Part shown: one piece after another, positions 45,500-57,582 of the stretch
Layout: the number at the start of each line of letters is the position of its first letter
Numbering within the stretch: the first letter of the stretch is position 1
The notes under the pieces: model-generated
Told to the model about the DNA's origin: nothing
The model's input: only the letters and a program-made list of their open reading frames with translations
The model's database searches: none
Made by a program: the position numbers and the translations under genes
Origin: Cordilura impudica
Taxonomy: Eukaryota; Arthropoda; Insecta; Diptera; Scathophagidae
Assembly: GCA_963682025.1 (NCBI GenBank)
Contig: OY821518.1
Location: 141,571,529-141,635,528, forward strand
Reading direction: 5' to 3'
Length of the DNA stretch: 64,000 nucleotides

Positions 45500-45770
45500 G
45501 ACTGTGCCTGTAAAGAGAAATGGAAGCAAGAAATTAATACCTGTTTTGGTGTTTTTATCAAAATAGGACCCTGCGTATTCAACGCACTTTTAGTGATTTT
45601 TTGAAGAATTTAATGTCTGTTATAAATAACTTTTGTGGAATGACCCGTAAAGCATCCATTGAAGCTTATTATATGGTCGAAATATCTTCAAAATGACAGA
45701 CTCTTAACTTTATTTTGAGTTTTGAGGATAAGAAGTAGTCACAGGGTGGTAAATCAGGTGAATGCTTCAC
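45500..45770 (-). pseudogene. Mariner-like transposase C-terminal fragment
   Basis: The minus strand reads HSPDLPPCDYFLSSKLKIKL, RVCHFEDIST, two stops, ASMDALRVIPQKLF, then FFKKSLKVR. SPDLxPxDYxL contains the third catalytic Asp of mariner transposases, and the following LR...F..I....A....L..IP block is the usual C-terminus. It differs from the mariner family at 55.7 kb (which has SCDLTPLDFFLWG). Decayed. Confidence 0.7.
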
Positions 45771-45789
45771 ACACAGAGATTATTTTTTT

Positions 45790-46590
45790 ACCCAGGATCG
45801 ATGAACAATAATGGAGCTGGAAATAAGTGCATTCGAAATAAGTGTTACAAATGAATTTAGCATACACTTTTTTTTGCCCAAATTTTCATGCAGAATGGTT
45901 CGAATTGTTTCTCTATGGGTGCGAGTCTTAAAACTTATTTGACGCACTGTGTATATCCAGGAATTTGGCTTTATTTATAAATTTAATAAAAAATTGTAAA
46001 TTAATTTCTGATTTCTCAAGTTAAAATTGTGGAAAAAAAATTTAATGATTAATTGTATTCGTTTTTATTAAAAAATAAGAGGTTGCCAGTGCAAAACGCT
46101 ATTGCTGAAATTTTTAAAGACAAACTGAAGAGTATCAATTTTAATTTGCACTTTTGGAAATGTAGAACGAACTTTCTCCATGCAAAATTTTCTGTTGAAA
46201 ATAACTTCTGATCCATTGCTCTAAATTAATAAAGTGAAAAACTATTGTTACATGCTTGAATTCACTACTTTTTGCTGTTAGTTTGTCTGTTGTTTCAGAC
46301 GGATTTTTGTAACTGAATTTTCACCAACTCCCTGACTAGCTAGTGCTCTGAAACTGTAACCATTGACAAAAAGGCTTCTTAAGAATTTTCTACATAATTT
46401 GGCGGAATTTTTCTCGCGGCCAAACTGAAACTTGTATTTGTTTAATTTTAAATATAAACTTTTTTGGTTGATGTAGTCATAACTCTGGCCAAACTTAAGA
46501 TTTGTATGAAATTACAATTTTAATCAGCGGAAAAGAAATTTTTCACTATTTCGAAATGCGTTTGATTCCATAAAGCCAATATTCCTAGAA
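45790..46590. other. No recognisable feature
   Basis: AT-rich DNA without supported features, up to the LINE tail at 46597. Confidence 0.4.
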
Positions 46591-46596
46591 ACTACG

Positions 46597-47700
46597 ATAT
46601 TATTTATTTTATTTATTTATTAGATATTTATTACAATTCAAATTATAATAAATCTTAAAGTTAAAGCACTAGCAACTTAGGCTATCGGCTTGAGTTTATA
46701 TAAAGAAAAGATAGGAATTAAAGTTAGTTAATTATTAAGTCTACTCTACAAAGAATTATTTAAATTTCATTTTGAATATTAAGGTGTTTGAGAAATTCAT
46801 AGGTTAAATTAACATTATCATCAGTTGGATTTTTCAGTAAATTTATAATGTTGTCTGAGTTACATATGCGAGGGCGGGCAGTACGAAGGGGGGGGGGGGG
46901 CAGTCTGCTAGGAGATGCATTATTGTTAGTGTTGAGTTGTTGCAGAAGAAACACACAGGTTGTGGATCCCCTGATAATATATGTTGGTGTGTAAGTTTGG
47001 TATGTGTTAATCGAAGTCTAGTGAAACATTTATTTTTAGAGCAGTTGGTGGAGGTTGGAAGCTGAAGTGGTATTTTGTCGGGGTTGACTCTTTTGTAAAG
47101 ATGGTTATAACTTTCTCATTTGTTTCAAATGGAGTAATTTAGGTTTTCAATGGAGGTTCTTGTTATGAAACTTTTTGTTGGTGGGGTAAAGGTGAATGTT
47201 GGGAGTAAATTTGTCCCTTTTGCTGCTATGTCGGCGGCTTCATTCCCTTTAATTCCCATGTGGCTTGGGAATGAAAATAATAGTTTCGTCTTTATTTTTT
47301 GTGTTTTTGGTTGCTTCGAACACTGACTGACTGTCAGTACATATGACGAATTTTTTATTTGATCTTTTGATAAATTTAATAGCTTCGGCAATTGCAATAG
47401 CTTCGGCTTCAAATATTGTGGCGTTTGGTGGCAAAAGTCCTGAGACTTGGGTGGATCCATTTTCGTCTACAACAGCAAACCCAACATGATTTGGTGTTTT
47501 TAAGCCATCTGTAAATATTAATTCCCAGTTATTAGCTTTGGATTCCGCAAAAACTTCGCTGTATAATTGTTTAAATGTTTCAGGTGCAGTAGAATTTTTA
47601 TTAAATATTTGTAATTTATTTTCAAATGAGACGAGGCCATATATTAATCTGCTTAAATGTTACTTTGTAACGCAGTGTTATCGATGTGTAATTCACTTGT
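46597..47700 (-). pseudogene. I-type LINE, 5'-truncated, RNase H and zinc knuckle end of ORF2
   Basis: Reading from about 47700 down: INRLIYGLVSFENKLQ, then WELIFTDGLKT (first RNase H Asp), PPNATIFEAEAIAIAEAI (Glu), VICTDSQSVFEA (Asp), SHMGIKGNEAADIAAKG (last acidic block), then in another frame CFFCNNSTLTIMHLLADC (CCHC-type knuckle) and RTARPRICNSDNI to a stop at 46760. The plus strand at 46597-46620 shows TTATTTATTTTATTTATT, i.e. a (TAAA)n 3' tail. The order RNase H then CCHC is typical of the I clade. Two or more frame changes break it. A GGGGGGGGGGGG run at 46889-46900 lies in the C-terminal part. Confidence 0.85.
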
Positions 47701-47764
47701 TTTACGGTTTATTTTTGTCTGTAATTCTTGTATCATGGTATTTTGAGCAATCCCTAGTGCAGTA

Positions 47765-48370
47765 AAACTGTTGCTTTAAGCTAAAAACTCATACTCGTTG
47801 AACATACGATTACACCATGTTACAAAACTTTCAAGTTTGTTTAATATTCGTTATTTGAAGAATGGTTCTTATCCACGCCCTCTCGATTAAACAAAGTGAT
47901 AAAATTAAACGGTTTTCCAACACGTTACTATTGAATTACTATTTTTCACATAACCATAGCCCACAGTAAATCGAGCCAATAAAAAATTGTACTTTAATAG
48001 AAGGAGCCATCGCACAATGGTGAATATATGAACTTCAATGTGCTAATTGCAGTTTTTTTATAGTTAAGCTGAAAATGAGTTAACAGGAATTGGGTATTTT
48101 TTGTTAATTTTTAAATATTTTTCATATCTTTTTTAAATCTAATCATTGTTTGTCAATTATACGACCAAAAGAAGTCTTTCTCAACATCACATATTAATTT
48201 GTAAATTCCTAGAATAATGCCATAATACAAAAATAGAATTGCCTTATAAACTGGGGAAATCAAAACAAAAATCTGTTAATATTTCTATTGGAATACTAAC
48301 TTAGTTATAAAAGTTTTTAAGCATTTTTTACGATATATAATTAGTTACTATTTGAAACATATTAACAACA
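47765..48370. other. No recognisable feature
   Basis: AT-rich sequence between the LINE and a minus-strand DINE. Confidence 0.4.
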
Positions 48371-48376
48371 AGTATG

Positions 48377-49128
48377 ATACCCTATACCATGCGTTTAGAG
48401 ACCCTATCTCTCAGGCCCAACTAACTGGATATAGAAAATAAGCATAAACCAAATTTGAGTTGGATTTTTATTAATTTTTTCGGCTGCAGATATGAAAAAG
48501 TTCATATCAGATGTTATACCTATATGGGGACTAGGCCCAAAAATGGACCGATCCTGACCATGTTTGGTAAAGTCACTTGTGTTTTGCAAAAATATATACA
48601 AACAAAATTTGAGAAGAATCAGTGCAATATTTTTGTTTTTTGATAGATTTAAGTGAAGATCGGGAAGCAGCTCACTATGGGGCCTATGACTAAGAGTTGT
48701 CCCAAGGATCATTTTTAGACTACTCATTAATGGATGTAATAAACGCATACAAACCCAATTTGAGTAAGATCTATAAGACAATTGGATCTTATGGCAATTT
48801 ATGTCGATTTTATAGGGGTCATTTGTATGGGGGCTAGGTCTGAAGATGGACGGATTCTCACCAATTTCAATAGCGTTCATCCCATGGCCGATAAAAGATC
48901 AAATACCAAATTTAATCAAAATATATTCATATTTGCGACCTGCAGTTCGATTACAGGCTTTACATGGACACACAGATGGACGGACGGACGGATATCGTTT
49001 AATCGAATCAGATAGTGATTCTGATTCGATCGGTATAATTAAAGATGGGTGTAGGTCAAATATTATTGGTTGTTACAAACAGCAGCACAAAGTCATTATA
49101 CCCAAACCACATAGTGGTATAGGGTATA
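48377..49128 (-). mobile_element. DINE-1-like element, family A, minus strand
   Basis: Minus strand from TATACCCTATACCACTATG (right edge, 49128) through the GTCC block at about 48965-48990 to GCATGGTATAGGGTAT at 48377. The palindrome is absent; the flank at 48368-48376 (ACAAGTATG) may keep a remnant of the CTTACTTG end. Confidence 0.85.
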
Positions 49129-49865
49129 AAAAAGCTAGTCATCGCCGCACTGTGGCTGAAATTTTGATTTCATTGGCCAACAGTCTAATTTTTTTTGTCA
49201 CCGATTTTTTAAGTTTTAACGCCTTCTTGTAGCTAATATATGCAGATTAAGGTGGCCAAAAAATTAGGTTAAACTATTGTTAATTGTGGGCGTGGCATGC
49301 TGTCAAACTCAACTGTTTTTTTAATTTCAGAAAAAGGTAATTTTTTTGTTTTTTATCAAAAATAAATGGTTACTACTCGCAAACTATCATCGATTATGAC
49401 CTGCGGTCTTTTTTGTAATGATGGTAGGATTATAGTCTTTAGTTGTTGTTAGTGGTTACAGCTCTACCGTTTAATATTAGGGGCGTTATGAAATATTTAT
49501 GAAACTACTATATTTTTCTCAAATTTCAATTTAGTGGAATAGAACTTCTAGGGAACAAAAGGGAACAAGAAACGTATAACACCCGAATAAAGGTGAAAGT
49601 GTCCTCTTTAACCCTATATGTACTTTTGCACCGTGACGACCCGTGAGTAGAACACTTTTGTCATTTTAATGAAATTACTCTAAAAAAAATTCAAATTACG
49701 ATAATTTAAACAGCCCTATAAATACTCGTATACAATGGTGTATTAAATTTGTGCTTTAGGTATTTTATAGCTTATAATAGTCATTATTTGTTCTATTACC
49801 ATAATATATTTGTAAGTAAGAATGTCAATACACAGAGGATGTAATTCATTAGTAACCTGCGTTTT

Positions 49866-50586
49866 TATACCCTATACCACTATGTGGTTTGGGTATAATG
49901 ACTTTGTGCTGATGTTTGTAACAACCAAAAATATTTGACCTACACCCATCTTTAATTATACCGGTCGAATCAGAATCACTATCTGATTCGATTTAACGAT
50001 GTCCGTCCGTCCGTCCGTCTGTGTGTCCATGTAAAGCTTTTAATCAAACTGCAGGTCGCAAATATGAATATATTTTGATGAAATTTGGTATTTAATCTTT
50101 TATCGGCCATGAGATAAACGCTATTGAAATTGGTGAGAATCGGTCCATGTTCAGACCTAGCCCCCATACAAATGACCCCTATGAAATCAACACATATTGC
50201 CATAAGATTAATCAGTAGTCCAAAAATGATCCCTATTGGAAAACTCTTAGTCATAGGCCCCATATAGAGCTGCTTCCCGATCTTCACTTAAATCTATCAA
50301 AAAACAAAAATATTGCACTGATTCTTCTCAAATTTTGTTTGTATATATTTTTGCAAAATACAAGAGACTTCACCAAACATGGTCAGGATCGGTCCATTTT
50401 TGGGCCTAGTCCCCATATAGATATAGCATCCGATATGAACTTTTTCATATCTGCAGCTGAAAAAATTAATAAAAATCCCACTCAAATTTGGTTTATGCTA
50501 ATTTTCTATATCCAGTTAGTTGGGCCTAAACGCATGGTATAGGGTATCGTATAGTCTGTCTAGACCGACTATAATTTTCTTACTTG
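49866..50586 (+). mobile_element. DINE-1-like element, family A, inside Transib copy 2
   Basis: TATACCCTATACCACTATG to TTTTCTTACTTG, with GTCC block at about 50000-50018, a short deletion before GATTAATCAGTAG, and the palindrome with one change (TATAGTCTGTCTAGACCG). It sits in the 5' untranslated part of the Transib. Confidence 0.88.
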
Positions 50587-50881
50587 TTTTTTATTATCAT
50601 ACCTTTTTTATACCTTTTTATACCTTTTTATTTTACCTAACAATGCACTAATGAAAGTAGTAAAGAAAACACACACAGGTAGTTCATTTTTAAAGTGGGT
50701 TTTTTAGATATTATTTTAGGTAGTAATGCACTAATGCCATTTTCATACCTTTTCATTTTACCTAGAAACATAGTATGATGGCTTATGAGAAGGCTTATAA
50801 GAAAGCGACATATGAATACAAACTCAATTGCTCTAATATATTTCAGCAATACCAGTCGCAAATAAAAATATTCAGAAAAAT

Positions 50882-53800
50882 ATGGAGAGCTTCAGTTATA
50901 AAAAACTGGCCGAAGAGTATTTTAGAAACAAAAACCAGGAAGATGTTCTTAGTGACGTTAAAATAAAATTAAACTTAAATTCGTGTAGCACCGAAATACA
51001 AGAGCAATTATCTAATTTCGTCAAAGCACTAAAAAAAACGCTACAAAGAAGTTAGCTACAGTAAACAAAATTTTTATACAAAAAGTGCAAACTCGCTGCA
51101 GAAACAGCAAAGCAAGATAAGGCTGGGAGACCACAGAAATCATTGGACAACTGCAGCGATAGATCTAAGAGGCGGAAACTTAAAGATGTTAACGATGAAA
51201 ATGGTTGTACAAATATAAAAGAATCTTTCCTACATGAATTACGATCACATAACCAATTAACAAAAGTGGATATCATTGAAAAAGTTGTTAAAGCTTGTCC
51301 AGTGAGAACAAAACGGATTCTAAAAAGTATACCAACTCCGAGCGATGCAAAACAGTTCACAAATGAGGAGGCATTAGCATTATTTCTGGATTTGAAATTA
51401 ACAAAACAGCAATATATTCAGCTCAGATTACGTGCGATTGAAAAAGGTTCAAATATGTATCCAGCATATCATCACATAACCGCTGCTAAAATGGACTGTT
51501 TGCCATCAAAGGACACTATTACAATCACACCAATTTCGGCAGAGGTACAACTACAATCTCTACTTGATCACACAGCCGAACGCTTGCTTCAATCAATAAA
51601 TGGAAATGAGTTAAAGAAATACGGAAACAAAGGTAATTCTTTTTTGTAAATGGGCATTTGATTGTTCTTCGGGACAGAAACAATACAAACAAGTAGTATG
51701 TGAAAATATTTCGGACTCAGATATGTTCATGGTATCATTTGTACCATTGCGATTGAAAAAGATTTTGGAAGATTCACAGCCTTCGACTAGTACAACGCAA
51801 ACAATGGATATTTGGAAAAATGAGACACCATCTTCTACGAAATACTGCAGGCCAAACAAATTTGAATTCAAAAAAGAAACTCATGATGCCATTAACAAAG
51901 AAGTTAGTGATATCAAGGCCCAAATTGCAACACTACAGCCATTACAATTACTGCTAGATGGGCAGCAAATTGAAGTAAGCTACCAATTAGTGCTGACAAT
52001 GATAGATGGAAAAGTAGGTCAGGCTTTGACTAACACGAAGGCTGCATCCAGCTGCATTATATGCCAAGCAACATCAAGCCAATTAAACCAAATCCCGACA
52101 AAATCATTAGATAATACCGATGCATATGAATTTGGATTATCACCACAACATGCAAGAATACGACTTAAGGAACACTAGGGTGGCCCTTAATAAAAAAGTG
52201 TTCAAACTGTCGGTCTCACCCCCTAGAAACATGCGAAGAGCAAAAAAACTGAGAAATACAAAGTTTTGGGAAAATCAAAAAACGTTTTGTCGTGGCGCAA
52301 AGCGATTGAAAATTTCAAGTGTGTTTATATGGGTAAAAAATGACTTGTTTTCAGATTTTACGAAAATTTCGTTCCATAGTTTAATTTTTCCGACAAGCTG
52401 TTATATAATTCAGGATCAGTATTAAATTATCCCTTCAAAAGGCTATAAAACTTTAAAATCGAATAAAAACTCTCCAAGAAATACCAAATGCCCCAGACCA
52501 CTTTTGTGCCAAAAAAAAACTAGGTCATGAAATTTGATGGCATTTTTTTCAACTTTGAGAAATTGATTAAAGCCATCATTCTTTTTTGGTCTCTATACTC
52601 AAAAGTACTCAGATATGAAGTATTGTTTTATAACCACGTTGTTAACCTATTGCGCATTGAGACCGAAAATTGGAAATTTTTTGATAAAATTTTTAAAACT
52701 CCTTTTTCAAGTTTGAAAAAATTTTCTTAAACAAAATTTAAAAAAATGAATCTATCACATTAAGGTTTTATTAAATGCATGTTGCAAATTAACTGTGTGA
52801 ATTGTTAAGTAAATCCCTCTGCCAGAATTTTTTTGACAAGGATTTTATTTTTGAGGATTTCGAGAAAAATTGGATTTTTGTGAAATATTCTGTAAATGTA
52901 CTCTTTCTATATACTCTGTATCAAAAATTCAATTAATTTATATTCGCGAATAATAAGCTGATAATTGCACCAGAGATATATCACAATGGATAACTTTGAT
53001 CTCCGGAGCACTGAAGGATTAAATAAATAAAAATTAACCGAATTATTTTTCCTAAATTCTAAATAGTGGTATCAACGAGTTTAATAGACAAACTCGTTTT
53101 AGGTCATTTTTATTTAAGTTAAATAATGGGTTAACTTTCTCGGATTTATCCCAAATATTTGGAACGAAACTTCTACACATTTGGTTGTTACATTTCAAGC
53201 GTCGCATCTAAAAATTGGACAGCACTTACAAAATATTTGATTTTTTTTGCACAAATTGTCTTTTATTAGTTTGGGGTCATATGTGACCCTAATTCCACGG
53301 GGGTTAATGGAGTCATATTATTTTTTTCCGAAGCCCAAGGCTATTGAGATAAAATATAACATTTAAAAGTATAAAAGTGATGAATTTTTGATGCAAAGTA
53401 TTTAGAAAGAGTACATTTACAGAATATTTCACAAAAATCCAATTTTTCTCGAAATCCGCAAAAATTAAATCCTTGTCAAAAAAATTCTGGGACAGGGATT
53501 TACTTAAAAATTCTCATAGTTAATCTTCAATATGTATTTCATAAAACCTTAAAGTGATAGATTCATTTTTTTAAATTTTGTTTAAGAAAGTTTTTTCAAA
53601 CTTGAAAAAGGAGTTTTAAAATTTTTATCAAAAAAATTTCCAATCTTCGGTCTCAATGAGCAATAGGTTAACAACGTGGTAATAAAACAATACTTCATAT
53701 CTGAGTACTTATAAGTATAGAGACCAAAAAAGAGTGATGGCTTTAATCAATTTCTCAAAGCTGAAAAAAATGCGAGGTTTCATATTATTTTGAAGTTTTA

Positions 53801-54757
53801 TAGCGAATTATGTAACAGCTTGTCGGAAAAATTAAACTATAGAACGAAATTTTCGTAAAATCTAAAAAAAAATGTCATATATTCCCCATATAAACACACT
53901 TGAAATTTTCAATCGCTTTGCGAAACATCTAAACATTTTTTGATTTGCCCAAAACTTTGTATTTCTCAGTTTTTTTGCTATTCGCATATTTCTAGGGGGT
54001 GAGACCGACAGTATGAACACTTTTTTTTCCCTCCATATAACGAAGGGCCACCCGAATGGAACACATACTAAAAATCAGTTATGATTTGGATTTCGGGTCT
54101 TCAGGATCGATAAGAAACAACGAAACCAAAAAAGAGTTAAGAAGTTCAAAAAAGAAACATGTTCAAGATGAATATCGCAAATTTGGATTGATTATAGATC
54201 AGCCAAAACAAGGGTCAGTTAATACAAATGATGGCAATACCGCAAGAAGATTCTTTTCAGATCCAGAAACAGCATCTGTGGATTTAAACCTTATTTTCAG
54301 ATTTAAAATAATCCTAGAAGTACTTGCGTGCAATGAAGAAATTGACTCTAGAAAATTTGGAGATTATGCTAAGGAAACTGCAAAAATATTTACAACCAAC
54401 TACCCATGGAGAAATATATCTGCAACAGTTCACAAAATCCTTTATCATGGAGACGATGTCATTAAATATCATTCGGTGCCACTTGGAGATCTATCAGAGG
54501 AGGTTCCGGAAAAAAGGAATGAGGATTACAGATTTTACAGAGAGCACAATACTAGAAAAATTTCACGAAATTCCACAATTGAAGATCTATTTAATATGTT
54601 ATAGGCAACGTCAGATCCGTTCATCTGTAGTATTCGAAATCAATGGAAAGTGGAACATCGGGATTTAGATGAAGAAGTCAAAAAACTACTAAAGAACAGA
54701 AATAATACAGAACAAAATATGGAATATTTGCAATCAATATTTGAGTCAAATGAATAA
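50882..54757 (+). pseudogene. Transib transposase, broken by frameshifts, a stop and a foldback element
   Basis: Homologous to the intact copy at 27549-29801. Pieces: MESFSYKKLAEEYFRNKNQE from 50882 to a frame change near 51045; KAGRPQKSLDNCSDRSKRRK to NGNELKKYGNK (51100-51630), running through the place where copy 1 has intron 1; after another shift KWAFDCSSGQKQYKQ (first Asp kept, next Gly changed to Cys), MFMVSFVPLRL, LTMIDGKVGQAL (second Asp), CIICQ (zinc Cys pair) to 52170; foldback insertion; then EHILKISYDLDF, NTNDGNTARRFF, VHKILYHG (H-x4-H) and LSEEVPEKRNEDYRFYR (the Glu region) to an in-frame TAG at 54602, after which 50 more codons continue to TAA at 54755-54757. The splice in exon 2/3 of copy 1 has no clear counterpart. 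Confidence 0.9.
52178..54053. mobile_element. Foldback-type element with long inverted repeats
   Basis: Ends GGGTGGCCCTT and AAGGGCCACCC are perfect inverted repeats. They continue with gaps through GTCGGTCTCACCCCCTAGAA, the AAAAACTGAGAAATACAAAG word and the TCCTTGTCAAAAAAATTCTG word, to give arms of roughly 750 and 670 bases (52178-52940 and 53385-54053) around a ~440-bp centre. It splits the Transib reading frame between CGACTTAA and ATGGAACACATAC; GGAACAC appears on both sides, suggesting an imperfect target duplication of about 9-10 bases. Non-coding. The superfamily is unassigned. Confidence 0.85.
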
Positions 54758-54893
54758 TAATTATAATTGCCATTCATTGTTACTTAAGTACGAAAAATAT
54801 AGTATTAGTAAAAATATAATAATAAACAGAACCTTCCATTGTTACAAATGCAATTAAAATCTATTGCAGTTTTTAGTTTTAAAATGTTTTTTA

Positions 54894-55118
54894 AAATTAT
54901 CAAATTTGACAGCAAAAAATAATAAATTTTTCTGTAGTAATAGCAAGATTTTTAGATAATATTATTAACGTTTTTTTTTTAAGTGCAAATATTCTTTGAG
55001 TGTAAACAAATTTGCAAATTTGACAACAAAAAATTTTTAATTTTTCAGTAATAAAAGCAAAATCTCCAGTTATTTTTACTATTTCTTTTTTAGTGTAAAA
55101 ATTTTTTTGAGTGTAACA
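54894..55118 (+). repeat. Two tandem ~110-bp repeats in the Transib copy 2 3' region
   Basis: AAATTTGACAGCAAAAAAT, then AATTTTTCTGTAGTAATAGC and TTTGAGTGTAA occur twice (about 54900-55005 and 55015-55118) with substitutions. Between the transposase stop and the right Transib end. Confidence 0.6.
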
Positions 55119-55564
55119 TTAAAAAAATCCCATTATTACAAAAAATGTTTATAATTATTATTAAAATCGAAATGTTAAGTTTTTTAATACATAAAAAAAT
55201 AAACACATATTTCACTCTAAAAGTTAAAAAAAATAAAAAGTTCAACTTTGACCTAGAATCCCTTAAAAAGTCCTCAATCAATTTTAATGTAAGCTTAACT
55301 AAATATCTGTCCGTTAAAAAAAATTACTTAAATAATGATCGGTTCAAAAGTTACAGAATTTTGGCCAATGAAAAACGATTTTCAGCCACTGTGCGCCGTC
55401 AGATTCTGACAGAATTTAAAGATCGTTTTCATCATTGATATCTAAACATTTATAAATATCAGTATATATTTCCACTATTGTTTGTGTGAAGAATGTTTCT
55501 ACATGTTAGCTGAAATATACGGGTCAGAAGACACAAGAAGTTCTGCAAGCATCTCCCTGTTTAA

Positions 55565-55715
55565 TCTTCACATATCCTAAATCACTATGTGGTCAATATA
55601 TAGTGAGTAGCGATGTCCGTTCGTCTACATGTGTCCATGTAATCCTTGTAATCAAACTACAAATATAAATTTATTTCGTTCTGCCGACTACAAAACGAAT
55701 GCTAAAATAGTTGTA
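55565..55715 (+). mobile_element. Family A DINE fragment, target of the mariner element
   Basis: CACTATGTGGTCAATATATA, GCGATGTCCGTTCGTC, TGTGTCCATGTAATCC and TTGTAATCAAACTAC match the 5' third of family A. A mariner-like element is inserted at 55716 soon after. No resumption is seen past 57000. Confidence 0.55.
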
Positions 55716-56998
55716 AAGGGTGTCCCAACAAGAACGCAATTTTTAAATTTTAAATAAAACACAGATATTTAAAAAAAAATCGTGAAACTTTATTATATCG
55801 CAAAGTAGACAGAATGAGGTTATGTATGGAACAATATATCGTGCAGATGGCCGCCGCGGCTTTGCTGGCATGCACGCAATCTTTTAATGAAATTTTCAAA
55901 GACCGTTTTGCATAAATGCTGCGGTATTTCATTAATGCAGCGTCCAATTTCCTCTTTTAAGGCTTGAGTCGTCGTCGGCTTTTTCGCGTAAACCATCGAC
56001 TTCAAAAAACCCCAAAGAAAAAAATCTAATGGTGTTAAATCGCACGATCTAGGCGGCCAATTCTGATCTCCAAAACGCGAAATAACACGACCGGGAAATG
56101 ACTGATGCAGCAATTGAATTGTTTCTCTGGCTGTATGACATGTGGCGCCGTCTTGTTGGAACCACATGCCCTCCACATTCATTTCTTCAATTCGAGGCGA
56201 GAAGAAACTGGTTATCATTTCACGATACCGAACACCATTGATTGTTTGCGCTTGACCTGCCTCATTTTCATAAAAAAAAGGTCTAGTGATTCCTCCAGCC
56301 CAAAAACCACACCACACAGTGACACGTTGAGGATGCATTTGCTTCTCGTGAACCACTCGAGGATTTTCCTCACCCCAAATGCGACAATTCTGCCTATTGA
56401 CGAAGCCATCAAGATGGAAATGGGCCTCGTCACTGAAGATGATTTTAGCGGCAAAATCAGAATTTTCATGTTGTCTCTCCAATACCCAATTAACGAACTC
56501 CCTTCGCTGTCCATGGTCAGCTGGCTTCAGTTCCTGAGTCAATTGAACTTTGTATGCATGAAGATGCAATCTTTCGTCATTTGGAGACACCAATTTGCTG
56601 AGCTCGGTGTCGAATTGAGGTGGATGGAGTTTGAGCGACATCATCACGTACAGCTGCGACATTTTCGGTCGATCGACCTGGTCGATGGCGCGTTGTTGTC
56701 TTTACATCACTAACAGACCCAGTTTCGGCAAATTTATCCATTAATCTCTTTACAGTTGACTCTTTTGGAGCATAATTGTGACCCCAAATTGATCGCAATT
56801 TGCGAACTGTAGCCGCAATACTTTCACCATTTTGGTAAAACAATTTCACAATGAGAATGCGTTGTTCATTCATGTAGCGCTCCATTTTTACTAACCTCGT
56901 ACCTTCTACTAGCAAACAATAACAATTGTTCAAATGTCAAACAATGACACTTCGAATGTTGCCAGATTTAAAAATTGCGTTCTTGTTGGGACACCCTT
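55716..56998 (-). mobile_element. Mariner-like transposon with TIRs and TA duplication
   Basis: AAGGGTGTCCCAACAAGAAC begins both ends (left at 55716, right as reverse complement ending 56998), continuing identically through GCAATTTTTAAAT for a perfect inverted repeat of about 33 bases. TA flanks at 55714-55715 and 56999-57000. Length 1283 bp with a single transposase gene on the minus strand. The sequence is fresh compared with other relics here, with one frameshift. Confidence 0.95.
55820..56885 (-). pseudogene. Mariner-like transposase, one frameshift
   Basis: Start chosen at the ATG at 56883-56885 (MERYMNEQRILIVKLFYQN). The N-terminus holds helix-turn-helix DNA-binding regions (ESTVKRLMDKFAETGSV, a GRP-like motif HRPGRS, then RHRAQQIGVS). 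A one-base shift near 56575 moves the frame to NDERLHLHAYKVQLTQELKP. The catalytic core follows: IIFSDEAHFHLDG (first Asp), MWFQQDGATCHTA (second Asp), PPRSCDLTPLDFFLWG (third). I count 36 residues from the second Asp to the Asp of SCDL and 41 to that of PLDF; a 41-residue spacing would suit the DD41D (rosa-like) group. Ends HDILFHT at 55820. Restoring one base would be enough to give about 350 codons, so the loss is recent. Confidence 0.92.
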
Positions 56999-57000
56999 TA

Positions 57001-57575
57001 TATATATTTATAAAAAAATATATATACATACTTGGGGGGTTTCATATCAAGTGACCCAACTTTTGAAACCGATGTCTTCCGACATTTTGACATTTTGGCC
57101 AAACAGGTGTTTTTTCTCATTCATGTGACTAATTGCCTATTGTTCTTAGCAAAATTTACCCCAAATAGTTTAGATAGCTATTTAGTCTATCTTTAAAAAA
57201 AAAAAAAAAAACTTAAAAAAAAATTTTTTTAATTTTTTTGCAAAATCAAAAATTTTGTCGACTATTTAGAAGCCCTTTTTGCTCAAAGAAATCTTCGCTT
57301 TTTTCCTTTAAGAGCTTTTTGGTCGCATAGTGGGATGGGAGTGGGATATCTATCAAAATAAATGTTTTGCAACTCAAGACAAAGGTTTTTCAATTTTTAA
57401 CATATGCACTATTTTGAATTTTTTCCTATTTGTGTGTGTTTCTAAAACCTTACAAATGAAACTTATACTGAGAAACTAGACAAATTTACCTTTCCGATGA
57501 TATGTAACATACCTAACTAAAATTTCATACCTTTGATAGTTTAATACCCGCAATATGTTAACCTCAGGAAAAAAA
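57001..57575. other. No recognisable feature
   Basis: AT-rich sequence containing TTTCATATCAAGTGACCC and a poly-A/T stretch at 57195-57240. No supported gene or terminal repeat. Confidence 0.4.
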
Positions 57576-57582
57576 TCATTTT

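Larger units (their letters stand above)
49148..55393 (+). mobile_element. Transib transposon (copy 2), broken, with two nested insertions
   Basis: Left end CACTGTGGCTGAAATTTTG and right end (reverse complement) CACAGTGGCTGAAAATCG continue into a shared TTTCATTGGCCAA, giving inverted repeats of over 30 bases. CGCCG (49143-49147 and 55394-55398) flanks it, a perfect fit to the CGNCG target preference of Transib. Removing the DINE at 49866-50586 and the foldback element at 52178-54053 leaves about 3.65 kb, close to the 3.56 kb of copy 1. The transposase is broken. Its ends differ from those of copy 1, so the two belong to different families. Confidence 0.93.

Noticed and set aside
48404..48880. 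158-codon minus-strand frame
   Set aside because: It follows the non-coding body of a family A DINE; similar short frames recur in every copy simply because the DNA repeats.
56105..56713. 202-codon plus-strand frame within the mariner element
   Set aside because: Antisense of the transposase, which carries all recognisable motifs on the minus strand.
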